Part shown: piece by piece, positions 1 through 7,321 of the stretch
Position numbering within the stretch: the stretch's first letter is position 1
How the letters are laid out: each line of letters starts with the position of its first letter
Assembly (NCBI GenBank): GCA_913042885.1
Contig: CAJWLW010000069.1
Coordinates: 1 to 18,446, forward strand
From: an uncultured Lentisphaeria bacterium
GTDB taxonomy: Bacteria; Verrucomicrobiota; Lentisphaeria; JABSQK01; CAJWLW01
Direction of reading: 5' to 3'
Length of the DNA: 18,446 nucleotides
Made by a program: the position numbers and the translations under genes
The notes under the pieces: model-generated
What the model saw: only the letters and a program-made list of their open reading frames with translations
Databases searched by the model: none
What the model was told of the DNA's origin: nothing

Positions 1-35
1 CCCAAACTATACGCTGCGTGGCGACCACGACCTAT

Positions 36-229
36 TCAATCGGACAGCTGACCCATCCACTTCTTGTCCCTGCGCAGTGCGCAAGTCTCATCCAAGGCCC
101 ATGCTTCCACCGGGGCGCGCCGTCGCCGATCGCCGAGCTGCCGGCGGTATTCATATCGGCGATTTGTTCGCCAAATGCTCGTGAGCCCAGAGTCACCTCT
201 TTCGTTACAAATCCAATCCGCAGCACCAA
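36..229 (-). pseudogene. Frameshifted 3' fragment of a RAYT/IS200-like transposase
   Basis: Read on the minus strand, one frame (229 down to about 150) gives VLRIGFVTKEVTLGSRAF followed by GEQIADMN. This resembles the stretch 'R-Y-F-(S/T)-x-G-(V/L)-x-LGS-(K/R)-A-F-V-E-E-V-F' near the C-terminus of REP-associated tyrosine transposases (Y1_Tnp family). The neighbouring frame (stop at 36-38) then reads GDRRRRAPVEAW and DETCALRRDKKW, which resembles the closing 'KR-x-GAR-x-(M/L)-x-G ... LC-(T/A)-(L/M)-R-D-L' block. The two halves fall in different frames, so one frameshift would join them. A TGA lies just upstream of the first half and the catalytic HUH/Tyr part is absent. I read this as a dead remnant. 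The match is from memory of the family and has not been searched. Bases 1-35 and 230-328 hold no other gene that I can support; 230-328 is the leader of the next gene. Confidence 0.4.
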
Positions 230-328
230 GCGTCAAATATGCCGGATAATCTGGAAATTTCAGCGCGGTCAGAAGAATCAATCATATTGCGCTTGAGGCA
301 TCTGCAGTATAGCGACATATTAGGCCGC

Positions 329-2716
329 ATGCGGCTGACTTCCCTATTTCTCTTCGCCATACTCGTCCAATTCGGGCACGCAGATTCGATCAGCCTCAAT
401 GGCTGGTTCAAGCGGGCATGGCGAGAATCACCTGTGCCTCCGCCGAATGCGAGGGACGTTACCTGGTCACCTTGGGAAGACCGTGTGGCGTTGTCGCGCC
501 AATCGGTACAATGGATGACCGACGATAGGCCGCTTGAATTGCCCGTCTTTTTTCCTGGTGACAATCAGTTTGTTGTACGTGTGCCAGACCAGTGGCAGGG
601 CTTCGATCACCTCACGGCCGAACTTGTCCTGCCGGATGATCTGCCCGCTGATTCGCAAGTGTATCTGTTCGTTAAGGATTGGGACATCCTGTGGTACCAG
701 CACAGGTTGGATTGGAATCCAGCCAATGCGCCAGTGCCACAGAAGTTTTCCGTTCCAATCGCCGGTCGCGCCGCCCGTACCGCTTGGAAACCCAATGGAC
801 ATCAACGTCCATGGCATCAGCTCACACCTGGGCAGATTCTGGAATTCGGGGTGCAGATCAACAGCAGCCCGGGCAATTCCACACGCCTTGCCACCTCGGC
901 GTATTTGCTGAACGCAGGCCTGATCAAGGCGGATAAGCCCGAGGATGCCGATCTGCCGCCTGCTGTGCAGGATCTGCGGATCCTCACCGAAAAACCGACG
1001 GTCGGCAGCAAGGTTGAGATTGGATTCTCCACAACGATACCGCTGAAGCGACCGTTTTCCCGTGAAGACGTCAATGTCACCGCCAGGGTGTCAGGTCCCA
1101 TGGGGATCGTCGCTGATGCCCATGCATTCTATTACGAAGGGTTTCTTGCCGACATAAGTGATGCCCAGGGTACGCTGACACCATGGGGAAAACCGGAATT
1201 GAGAATCCGCTATCTGCCACGTGTACCCGGAATTTACCATGTCCAAATCAGCGGCACAATCACGGGTCACCCGTTGCATTTGCCGCTGCTGAAGTTCGAG
1301 GTAGCCCCTCCTGCGAAACCTTGGAAAGGATTCGTAACGGTGTCGCACGATGATCCCCGTAGACTCGAGTTCAGTGGGGATGCCTCGGTGTTCAACGCCT
1401 TCGGGCTGAATGTCCGATCACCGTTTGACACACGATACATCACCTCATTTCCGTTCTCCGATTGGGCCTATGAGGACATGAACATTTACGAACGCCTGTT
1501 TCCCAAGTATCAGGCCTCCGGAATAAACGTTTTGGAAATATGGATGTCTTCCTGGTGGCTGGCACTTGAGTGGATTCCGAACGCGATTGGCAATCACGGT
1601 GTCGGGCACATGAATCAGTGGAGAGCATGGAAACTCGATCGTCTGCTGGACATGGCTGAGGCACATGACATTTACATCATTCTGGTCATCAACAACCACG
1701 GTAAATTCAGTGGCTGGGTTGATATGGAATGGCCCGACAACCCTTTCAACAAAGCCAATGGTGGGCCTTTGAATTCGCCCCGCGAATATTTTCACAGAGA
1801 TGTTGCCAAGAAAGCCGTTCGGCAGTTCGTTGAATACGCCACTGCCCGCTGGGGATATTCATCGAACCTCCTGGCATGGAAGCTGTTCAGCGAGATCGAC
1901 CTGACTGGCGAAAAATCCGATGGCGGCCGCAGATGGTATCGAAATCAAGCCGTGACAGACTGGCATCGGGAGGTTGGCGATTACTTCAAGAGGGTGGACC
2001 CGAACCCGCATCTCGTGACCACGCACTGGGCAACGAATTATTCTATCGTCAATGAACCGCTCGCACTTTTACCGCAACTTGACATGCTAACCGTAGATGC
2101 CTACTACGACAAGAATGAAGGAGCCGGCCGGTTATTCGAATTGGTGAGTGAAACAATAGCGTTTGCCGAAAAGATGAAAAAACCGGTTGCGATCACAGAA
2201 TACGGGGGAAACCCGTGGGGTGACACGATCGGGCACATACTGAATGAGCATCATCTGGGTCTTTGGCGTGGGTATTTCGGCAACATGGGCATCACCCCAT
2301 TCTTCTGGTGGTTTCCGCTGGTCGAAGAATACGACCTGTATTACGAATATCGCGCGATCGCCAATTTCAGTGACGGTGATGACACGCGGAACGCCCGCTG
2401 CACAACCGTTGATGGATACACCGATTCTCTTGGAATGTGCCGCATGGCTACGGATCGCGCGAATTGGTTTTGGCTCTATGACCGATCCTTTTACTTCTCA
2501 GGGAACCTCAGCATGCCCGCCGCTGTCCACCGGGACATCACCATCGATGTACAAGACCTCGAAGCCGGTGAATACTGGGTTGAATTCTGGGATTGCCGGC
2601 AGGGAATCATCATAAAGAAAGAACCTTTGTCGATCAACATCGCCGGACACGTGTCACGGGTGCGGGTGCCCGCGTTCAGGCGGGATATCGCCATAAAGGT
2701 TGTGGAACGCCGGTGA
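329..2716 (+). CDS. Secreted glycoside-hydrolase-like protein (clan GH-A TIM barrel with DUF5060-like domain)
   Basis: The product is 795 aa if translation starts at the ATG at 329, which places a signal peptide (MRLTSLFLFAILVQFGHA) at the N-terminus. The ATG at 239 would bury it behind 30 unlikely residues, although the ribosome site at 329 is weak (TAGG). After the signal peptide comes a beta-rich, Trp-rich region (about 20-200) of carbohydrate-binding type. Next is a DUF5060-like sandwich (about 220-370; FYYEGF, YLPRVPGIYHVQISG), then a barrel (about 370-675). The barrel has SSWWLALEW, VINNHGKFSGW, a putative acid/base E522 in KLFSEIDL, a putative nucleophile E624 in AITEYGGNPWG, and FFWWFPLVEEYDLY. 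In GH5-type enzymes Asn usually precedes the acid/base; here it is Ser. A small C-terminal beta domain follows. The likely role is hydrolysis or binding of an extracellular polysaccharide, substrate unknown. The next gene starts 2 nt after the stop, suggesting a two-gene unit. Confidence 0.7.
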   Translation: MRLTSLFLFAILVQFGHADSISLNGWFKRAWRESPVPPPNARDVTWSPWEDRVALSRQSVQWMTDDRPLELPVFFPGDNQFVVRVPDQWQGFDHLTAELVLPDDLPADSQVYLFVKDWDILWYQHRLDWNPANAPVPQKFSVPIAGRAARTAWKPNGHQRPWHQLTPGQILEFGVQINSSPGNSTRLATSAYLLNAGLIKADKPEDADLPPAVQDLRILTEKPTVGSKVEIGFSTTIPLKRPFSREDVNVTARVSGPMGIVADAHAFYYEGFLADISDAQGTLTPWGKPELRIRYLPRVPGIYHVQISGTITGHPLHLPLLKFEVAPPAKPWKGFVTVSHDDPRRLEFSGDASVFNAFGLNVRSPFDTRYITSFPFSDWAYEDMNIYERLFPKYQASGINVLEIWMSSWWLALEWIPNAIGNHGVGHMNQWRAWKLDRLLDMAEAHDIYIILVINNHGKFSGWVDMEWPDNPFNKANGGPLNSPREYFHRDVAKKAVRQFVEYATARWGYSSNLLAWKLFSEIDLTGEKSDGGRRWYRNQAVTDWHREVGDYFKRVDPNPHLVTTHWATNYSIVNEPLALLPQLDMLTVDAYYDKNEGAGRLFELVSETIAFAEKMKKPVAITEYGGNPWGDTIGHILNEHHLGLWRGYFGNMGITPFFWWFPLVEEYDLYYEYRAIANFSDGDDTRNARCTTVDGYTDSLGMCRMATDRANWFWLYDRSFYFSGNLSMPAAVHRDITIDVQDLEAGEYWVEFWDCRQGIIIKKEPLSINIAGHVSRVRVPAFRRDIAIKVVERR

Positions 2717-2718
2717 AT

Positions 2719-3510
2719 ATGTTGCGGACATGGGTTCTTTTTCTGCTGCTCATACCATCCGTCGTCGGTCGCAGCGACGACAGCCACAGGAGCGTCTTGC
2801 TGGCTACTGAGATCGAGTACGTTGCTGTCTACCTGCAGAACGGCGAAGTCGAATTTTCTCAACAGCATCTGGATATCATCAAAGAGCACTTCGCGGATCA
2901 GGTCGCGATCATCCGGTACTATCAAGGCATCATCAACTATCAGCAGGAAAAGTTCGAGTCTGCCGCAGGACATTTTGAACAATTGTTGATTAAAGCCCTG
3001 CTGCCAGAAAGCGACCCTGAAATATACGAATATCTGCTACACATATATTGCCGGTTGGCGCGATTCGACGATGCCACGGCACTTCTGGCTCGACTCAGAC
3101 AGCGTTTTGAGGTTCTGCCTGATTGGGGCCAGGATTTGCTCCTTGTTCTCGGACAATCGATGCATGAGCATGCTGGTGGCGACCCCGAAAAACGGCAACT
3201 GCGAAACCGCGCCATGGGGATTTTGATTGAATTCGCCGACGCTCGCCCGAATCACGGCCACGCCGCATGGGTGAAATATCTCGAAGCCGAGCAGCAGTTT
3301 GAATGGTTGGAGGCCGAACTGGCGAAACTGGCCCAGTTCGATCAGGATATTACTGAGGCCGACCTGGCGCCGCATCTGCACCGTATCGCCCGGTTATACG
3401 AACGAATCGAAAACGCCTATCCCGACACCACTTACGCATTGAATGCGGAGCTCCGGTTCATGTATCTTCACGAGTTGATCGATGAATTGCCGGACAATTC
3501 CGCTCCCTGA
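2719..3510 (+). CDS. Exported TPR-like repeat protein
   Basis: The product is about 263 aa. The N-terminus MLRTWVLFLLLIPSVVG is a signal peptide, so the protein is probably periplasmic or surface-located. The rest is almost entirely helical. A segment with IRYYQGIINYQQEKFESAAG, followed by HFEQLL, has TPR-like spacing, and the pattern recurs around EYLLHIYCRLARFDDATALL. A weaker helical region with an Ala/Leu/Glu-rich stretch follows to the end. No catalytic motif is visible, which fits a protein-interaction scaffold. The start is uncertain: a GTG at 2713 overlaps the upstream TGA as GTGA with GGAA 5 nt before it, while the ATG at 2719 lies 2 nt after that stop. Either way the two genes are tightly linked and probably cotranslated, so this protein may partner the glycoside-hydrolase-like protein. 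I do not recognise a named family beyond TPR-like. Confidence 0.7.
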   Translation: MLRTWVLFLLLIPSVVGRSDDSHRSVLLATEIEYVAVYLQNGEVEFSQQHLDIIKEHFADQVAIIRYYQGIINYQQEKFESAAGHFEQLLIKALLPESDPEIYEYLLHIYCRLARFDDATALLARLRQRFEVLPDWGQDLLLVLGQSMHEHAGGDPEKRQLRNRAMGILIEFADARPNHGHAAWVKYLEAEQQFEWLEAELAKLAQFDQDITEADLAPHLHRIARLYERIENAYPDTTYALNAELRFMYLHELIDELPDNSAP

Positions 3511-3603
3511 AATCGCTCCAGGCTTCCTAAATGCTCGTAGAGCTGATGTTGACATAAGGATGACCCTAATTTGTCTGAATTTGGGGATGGAAATTTTTGG
3601 TAA
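3511..3603. other. Convergent intergenic spacer
   Basis: This 93-bp gap separates the plus-strand TPR-like gene from the 3' end of nth on the minus strand. I looked for a bidirectional terminator and found no convincing GC stem followed by a T-run. The only T-run (near 3594-3598) is not preceded by a stable hairpin. Confidence 0.5.
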
Positions 3604-4275
3604 TTACTTGTCGCGCTTGGCTGGGAAATTACAGAACTCATAGACGGCACAGTCGGCGCAAAGGGGTTTCCGGGCTTTGCAGGTGTAGCGACCATGCAGG
3701 ATTAAATAGTGATGGGCATCCTTGAGATAGGTTGGCGGAATTTTCTTGAGCAATGCCCGTTCTACTGCCTCGGGCGTGGCCGCACGTGCCAGGCCAATCC
3801 GATTGGCGACCCGAAAGATGTGCGTGTCCACAGCTAACGTGGACTGGCCAAAGACGACGTTCAAAATAACGTTTGCCGTCTTGCGACCTATGCCCGGCAT
3901 CGATTGCAGATCTTCACGGTTGTCCGGTATGCTGCCTGCGAAACGATCGCGTACAGCCTCGCAAATGCCGATGATGGCACGAGCCTTGTTCCGATAAAGG
4001 CCAATCGACCTGATGCGCCGGCGCACTTGCTCTTCGCCAAGGGCGAGATAATCTGCAGGCTCACGGCATTCGCGGAACAACGGGCCGGTCGCCTTGTTCA
4101 CAGCCTTGTCAGTACACTGGGCTGACAACACGACCGCAATAGTCAGGTCCAGGGGTGTCTCCCAGACCAGCTCGGACTCGGGCGTGATGCGCTCTGACAA
4201 TATCGAAAAAAAAGATTCGATCTGCACCCGCGTCATTGGCCTCGGCAGCCGCGATACGTTTTTCCTGGCAGCCAT
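3604..4275 (-). CDS. nth: Endonuclease III (DNA glycosylase/AP lyase)
   Basis: This 223-aa protein is of normal length for Nth, which removes oxidised pyrimidines and cleaves the resulting abasic site in base-excision repair. All hallmarks are visible. LSAQCTDKAVN (50-60) is the conserved helix near the N-terminus. The helix-hairpin-helix is LQSMPGIGRKTANVILN, with the catalytic Lys at 132. The catalytic Asp is D150 in AVDTHIFRVANR. The [4Fe-4S] loop has Cys at 199, 206, 209 and 215 with C-x6-C-x2-C-x5-C spacing. The ATG at 4275 is preceded by a strong AGGAGG a few bases upstream, which fixes the start. It lies 21 nt downstream of cinA on the same strand and is probably cotranscribed with it. 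The cytoplasmic housekeeping role is secure. Confidence 0.96.
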   Translation of the reverse strand: MAARKNVSRLPRPMTRVQIESFFSILSERITPESELVWETPLDLTIAVVLSAQCTDKAVNKATGPLFRECREPADYLALGEEQVRRRIRSIGLYRNKARAIIGICEAVRDRFAGSIPDNREDLQSMPGIGRKTANVILNVVFGQSTLAVDTHIFRVANRIGLARAATPEAVERALLKKIPPTYLKDAHHYLILHGRYTCKARKPLCADCAVYEFCNFPAKRDK

Positions 4276-4296
4276 GAAACCTCCTGGCTGAATGAT

Positions 4297-5517
4297 TCAT
4301 GATTCCCGCAAATGCCGCAACAACTGGTTGAGTGCTGCCAAAGTCGTGCGGTCACGCATGCGTCGGCGGTCACCGGGATGAACGTAGCGTTGCGTACGGA
4401 CATCGCCCTGCACGATCGTGGATATGAAGGCGAGGCCAACTGGCTTGTCAGGCGTGCCGCCGTCAGGTCCCGCAATGCCGGTCACAGCTACGCCCGCGTC
4501 GACTTGCAGTCGCCGCGCCAGACCTACGGCCATTTCATCGGCAGTCTCGGCACTCACGGCACCGTGCGTTGCAACCGTCTCCGGCCGCACGCCCAGCAGC
4601 TCTGATTTCGCCTCGTTGACGTAGGTCACCAAGGCACCTTTGAAAATGTCCGAGACGCCAGCCAGATCCGTAATACGCTTGGCGATTTCCCCACCCGTAC
4701 AGGATTCTGCCGTGCCCAGGCTCCACGACCGCCGGCGCACTTCGTCACAAACCGACCCGACAACGCCGTGCTCGGGATCGACGAGATATTCCTTCAGCAC
4801 GTCCCGGACGGCAACGGCAGCACTCTCAAGGGTGTCTATCCGATCGATAGCAGCAGTGAGACGGACGTCGACTTTGTCGCGCCGCACACAATAGGCGACA
4901 TCAAGATCCGGGAAATCGGGCAATACCGTTGCTACACAAGCCTCGATCGAGGACTCCCCAATACCACTGATTCCGATATTAATGCGGCGCACCCGCGGCG
5001 GAAATCTTTCGCAGATCCGTGGCAGGACATAGTTGTTCAGCATTGGCTTGAGCTCCCGCGGCGGGCCAGGCAGCATGACAACGACTGCTTTGCCGGAAGG
5101 GCACCAAAGTCCGGGCGCGGTGCCGTAGTCGTTGTCGATTACCTCGGCACCATCGGGAACATATGCCTGCTTGAGGACAGACTCGGGCATCTCGACATGG
5201 CGTTCCGAAAAGTACCGGCGTATGCGTTCGGCCTCGTCTTCGCGGTACTCCAGGCGCATGCCGAGAATCTCCGCGATCGTCTCGCGTGTCATGTCGTCGA
5301 CAGTGGGGCCCAGACCGCCGACTGTAATGACCAGGTCGCTGCGGTTCAGCGCGGTTTGCAATGCGCTGCCGATGTCATCAACGGTGTCTGGTATGCAGAC
5401 CTCACAGGCAACAGAGAGGCCGCAGTCGTCGAGTTGCAGGCCAATAAAGCTGAGATTGGTGTTGAGCGTTGTGCCCAGCAGAATCTCGGTACCGATACAG
5501 ATGACTTCGCAGTGCAT
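4297..5517 (-). CDS. cinA: CinA: competence/damage-inducible protein, NMN deamidase
   Basis: This 406-aa two-domain protein matches the usual CinA length. The N-terminal domain is the MoaB/MoeA-like COG1058 fold, beginning CEVICIGTEILLGTTLNTN and carrying VGGLGPTVDDMTRETIAE (66-83) and VMLPGPPRELKPM (147-159), a likely ADP-ribose pyrophosphatase module. The C-terminal domain is PncC, the nicotinamide-mononucleotide amidohydrolase, with GTAESCTGGEIAKRI (active-site Ser in AESCTGG, 270-276) and VTGIAGPDGGTPDKPVG (345-361). It recycles NMN to NaMN in pyridine-nucleotide salvage. The start is the canonical CinA N-terminus, although its ribosome site is poor. It is divergent from rpmF across 159 bp and is followed by nth, a DNA-metabolism pairing often seen for cinA. 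Confidence 0.95.
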   Translation of the reverse strand: MHCEVICIGTEILLGTTLNTNLSFIGLQLDDCGLSVACEVCIPDTVDDIGSALQTALNRSDLVITVGGLGPTVDDMTRETIAEILGMRLEYREDEAERIRRYFSERHVEMPESVLKQAYVPDGAEVIDNDYGTAPGLWCPSGKAVVVMLPGPPRELKPMLNNYVLPRICERFPPRVRRINIGISGIGESSIEACVATVLPDFPDLDVAYCVRRDKVDVRLTAAIDRIDTLESAAVAVRDVLKEYLVDPEHGVVGSVCDEVRRRSWSLGTAESCTGGEIAKRITDLAGVSDIFKGALVTYVNEAKSELLGVRPETVATHGAVSAETADEMAVGLARRLQVDAGVAVTGIAGPDGGTPDKPVGLAFISTIVQGDVRTQRYVHPGDRRRMRDRTTLAALNQLLRHLRES

Positions 5518-5602
5518 TGCGTATGGTATCGCCTGCGGTGGTGTCTGGCAACCGCCACAGGCACCGGAAAATCTTCGGTACGGGTGCTTGCACCAGTGCA
5601 GC

Positions 5603-5631
5603 TTGACAATATATTTATGGTTTCATCAAAT
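5603..5631 (+). promoter_or_regulatory. Sigma70-type promoter of rpmF
   Basis: A perfect -35 box TTGACA (5603-5608) is followed after exactly 17 bp by TCAAAT (5626-5631, four of six consensus bases), in an AT-rich patch that stands out from the GC-richer surroundings. Transcription would start near 5638, giving a leader of about 40 nt ending in GGAGG at 5667-5671, ahead of the rpmF ATG. No other gene lies between it and rpmF. Confidence 0.7.
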
Positions 5632-5676
5632 TATTGAAGCGCGGGCCTGAGCCTGACCGCCACGACGGAGGATCAA

Positions 5677-5859
5677 ATGGCTGTTCAACAACATAGAGTT
5701 TCACGCATGAAGTGCCGCAGTCGCAAATCTGCGAACAAGTACAAGGGCATTCAGACGAATGATTGCCCGAGTTGCGGGGCCAAGCGTCTGCCGCACCATG
5801 CCTGTCCGACATGCGGTAACTACAAGGACCGCCAGATCATCACGATCGTGACGGAGTAG
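5677..5859 (+). CDS. rpmF: Ribosomal protein bL32
   Basis: This 60-aa protein is the zinc-binding form of bL32, a component of the large ribosomal subunit. The N-terminus MAVQQHRVSRMKCRSRKSAN is the conserved basic 'P-x-x-R-x-S-x-x-x-x-x-x-R-R' region, and NDCPSCGAKRLPHHACPTCG holds the two CxxC pairs (C30/C33 and C43/C46) of the zinc ribbon. Position 4 is Gln rather than the usual Pro. The ATG has a GGAGG 5 nt upstream. In many bacteria rpmF is cotranscribed with plsX-fabH. Here it stands alone, with its own promoter upstream and an intrinsic terminator 24 nt after the stop. Confidence 0.97.
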   Translation: MAVQQHRVSRMKCRSRKSANKYKGIQTNDCPSCGAKRLPHHACPTCGNYKDRQIITIVTE

Positions 5860-5882
5860 ACGGATTACATGTTGAGATTTTC

Positions 5883-5913
5883 AGCCCGGGCAGCGATGCT
5901 CGGGCTTTTTTTT
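5883..5913 (+). terminator. Rho-independent terminator of rpmF
   Basis: A 9-bp GC-rich stem is formed by AGCCCGGGC (5883-5891) and GCTCGGGCT (5898-5906) with one G-T wobble and a 6-nt loop AGCGAT. It is followed directly by a run of eight T (5906-5913). On the minus strand the stem is not followed by a T-run, so it should stop rpmF transcription but not the convergent glycosyltransferase operon. A further GCCCGGGC palindrome (5914-5921) follows and could extend or compete with the hairpin. Confidence 0.9.
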
Positions 5914-5932
5914 GCCCGGGCGCGACGGAGAT

Positions 5933-7321
5933 TCAGCCTGAGTGATGCTGAGTTTTTTCCCAAAAGTGGGGATTCCAGATGAGCTGGAGGGCACCTTTCC
6001 ACGCCGCCAGGCTCATGATGATCCAATACAGCGGCATAATTGGGGTATATCTCACCACATGCCCAAGGCCGCGGCGCTGGCAGGCGATGGCGCAAGTGTA
6101 GGCGAATGCGAAGTTGCCGACGAACAGACAGAATGCAGCCATGGCGAAGATGGGGCCGGGAAAAAACGCGCCGATGACTTCGGGGCGATTAAAAATCCAG
6201 ACGCAGACAAGTATCCAGTAAAACGTGCTGAGGAGCTGGGCAAGAACCGAGCCCCCGACTAATAGATGAAAATGGAAGCTGTTGGCGACGCCGAGTTTTT
6301 TAGTAAGCCCCGGCAAATTCCGCGTGTGAACCAGATACGTCTGCATATAGCCCTTGACCCAGCGCGAACGTTGTTTGATCCACCAGCGCAGCTTCGGGCA
6401 GGCCTCCTCCCAAGTCGTGGAATCCAGAATGCGAGTCTGCCATCCCTGCGCAAACAGACGCAGCCCGAGATCGCAGTCTTCGGTGACGTTGTATTCGTCC
6501 CAGCCCTTCAATTGCTTGAGGATCTCGAGACGAAAATGGTTTGAAGTCCCGCCGAGTGGAATTGGGGCACGCAGGGCGTCGAGGCCGGGCAGACAGAGAT
6601 CAAACCACATGGCATATTCCGCGGTAAAACAACGGGTTAGAAAATTGCGATTGGTATTGTAGAAATTGAGTTTCGCCTGCAGGCAAGCGATGTTGTCGGG
6701 GCATTGCGAAAAGGCGATGACTGCCTTCTTCAACTGATCGGGGTCGGGGCGGTCCTCGGCGTCGTAGATCACCAGATAATCGCTCTTTGCGACTGCCAGG
6801 CCGACGTTACATGCTTTCGGCTTTGTTCGCGGATAGGAAACTGGAATGTCGATGATCTGGAACGGCGGTGCGACGTCAACCTTGTCGAGAGCTGACTGCG
6901 TTTCCTGGTCGTCGGCCTCGACCAGCAACTGGATTGTCAGCCGGTCCTTGGGGTAATCCAGATTGCCGAGTGACTCGATCAGATGCGGAACGGCATTGCC
7001 CTCGTGGTACAGCGGTACCTGAATGACGTAGCTCGGCCATTCCCCATCCGGAGGATCAAGATCGTCGACGATATGGATTTCGTTGTGCGATCTCAGGGAC
7101 ATATCGATGAGATACAGACGGTAGAGCGTCGAGGACAGGAAAAACACGGTGAACACCGAGTTGATTACGAGTAGCGTGGGCTGTGCCGGAAATATGAGGA
7201 AGACAGTGATCAAGCCCAGCACCAGCAGGAGACAGATGTTGCGCTGGCCGTTGCTGACCGTGCAGTCAGCCTGCTCGAAGCCGCGCGGTCCAAGAAACTG
7301 GGTCGTATTGCCAACAGCCAT
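5933..7321 (-). CDS. Membrane glycosyltransferase, family 2 (cellulose-synthase-like)
   Basis: This 462-aa integral membrane GT2 is of the processive type. Two N-terminal transmembrane segments (about 29-70) precede the cytoplasmic catalytic domain. Positions below are one less than if the in-frame TTG at 7324 is used. Motifs in order: VIQVPLYHEG (start of the fold), LLVEADDQET, YDAEDRPDPDQ (about 186-196, nucleotide/metal-binding acidic motif), PLGGTSNHFR, VTEDCDLG (about 279-286, catalytic TED) and KQRSRWVKGYMQT (about 316-328, the QxxRW motif that binds the acceptor). Two or three further transmembrane segments follow, and the C-terminus WNPHFWEKTQH matches the 'PxxWEKTxHG' ending common in this group. 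It probably polymerises or transfers sugar from a nucleotide-sugar at the inner membrane; the sugar cannot be read. Its ATG shares a base with the upstream stop (TGATG), so it is translationally coupled to the SGNH-like gene. It is last in the pilus operon. Confidence 0.88.
   Translation of the reverse strand: MAVGNTTQFLGPRGFEQADCTVSNGQRNICLLLVLGLITVFLIFPAQPTLLVINSVFTVFFLSSTLYRLYLIDMSLRSHNEIHIVDDLDPPDGEWPSYVIQVPLYHEGNAVPHLIESLGNLDYPKDRLTIQLLVEADDQETQSALDKVDVAPPFQIIDIPVSYPRTKPKACNVGLAVAKSDYLVIYDAEDRPDPDQLKKAVIAFSQCPDNIACLQAKLNFYNTNRNFLTRCFTAEYAMWFDLCLPGLDALRAPIPLGGTSNHFRLEILKQLKGWDEYNVTEDCDLGLRLFAQGWQTRILDSTTWEEACPKLRWWIKQRSRWVKGYMQTYLVHTRNLPGLTKKLGVANSFHFHLLVGGSVLAQLLSTFYWILVCVWIFNRPEVIGAFFPGPIFAMAAFCLFVGNFAFAYTCAIACQRRGLGHVVRYTPIMPLYWIIMSLAAWKGALQLIWNPHFWEKTQHHSG

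Noticed and set aside
239..328. Extended N-terminus of the glycoside-hydrolase-like protein from the ATG at 239
   Set aside because: No ribosome site, and it would bury a clear signal peptide beginning at 329 behind 30 charged residues.
3511..3603. Terminator between the TPR-like gene and nth
   Set aside because: Only very short complementary stretches without a following T-run were found.
4768..5637. 289-codon open frame on the plus strand
   Set aside because: It lies opposite cinA, whose motifs are complete, and its translation has no recognisable domain or signal. It is a shadow of a GC-rich gene.
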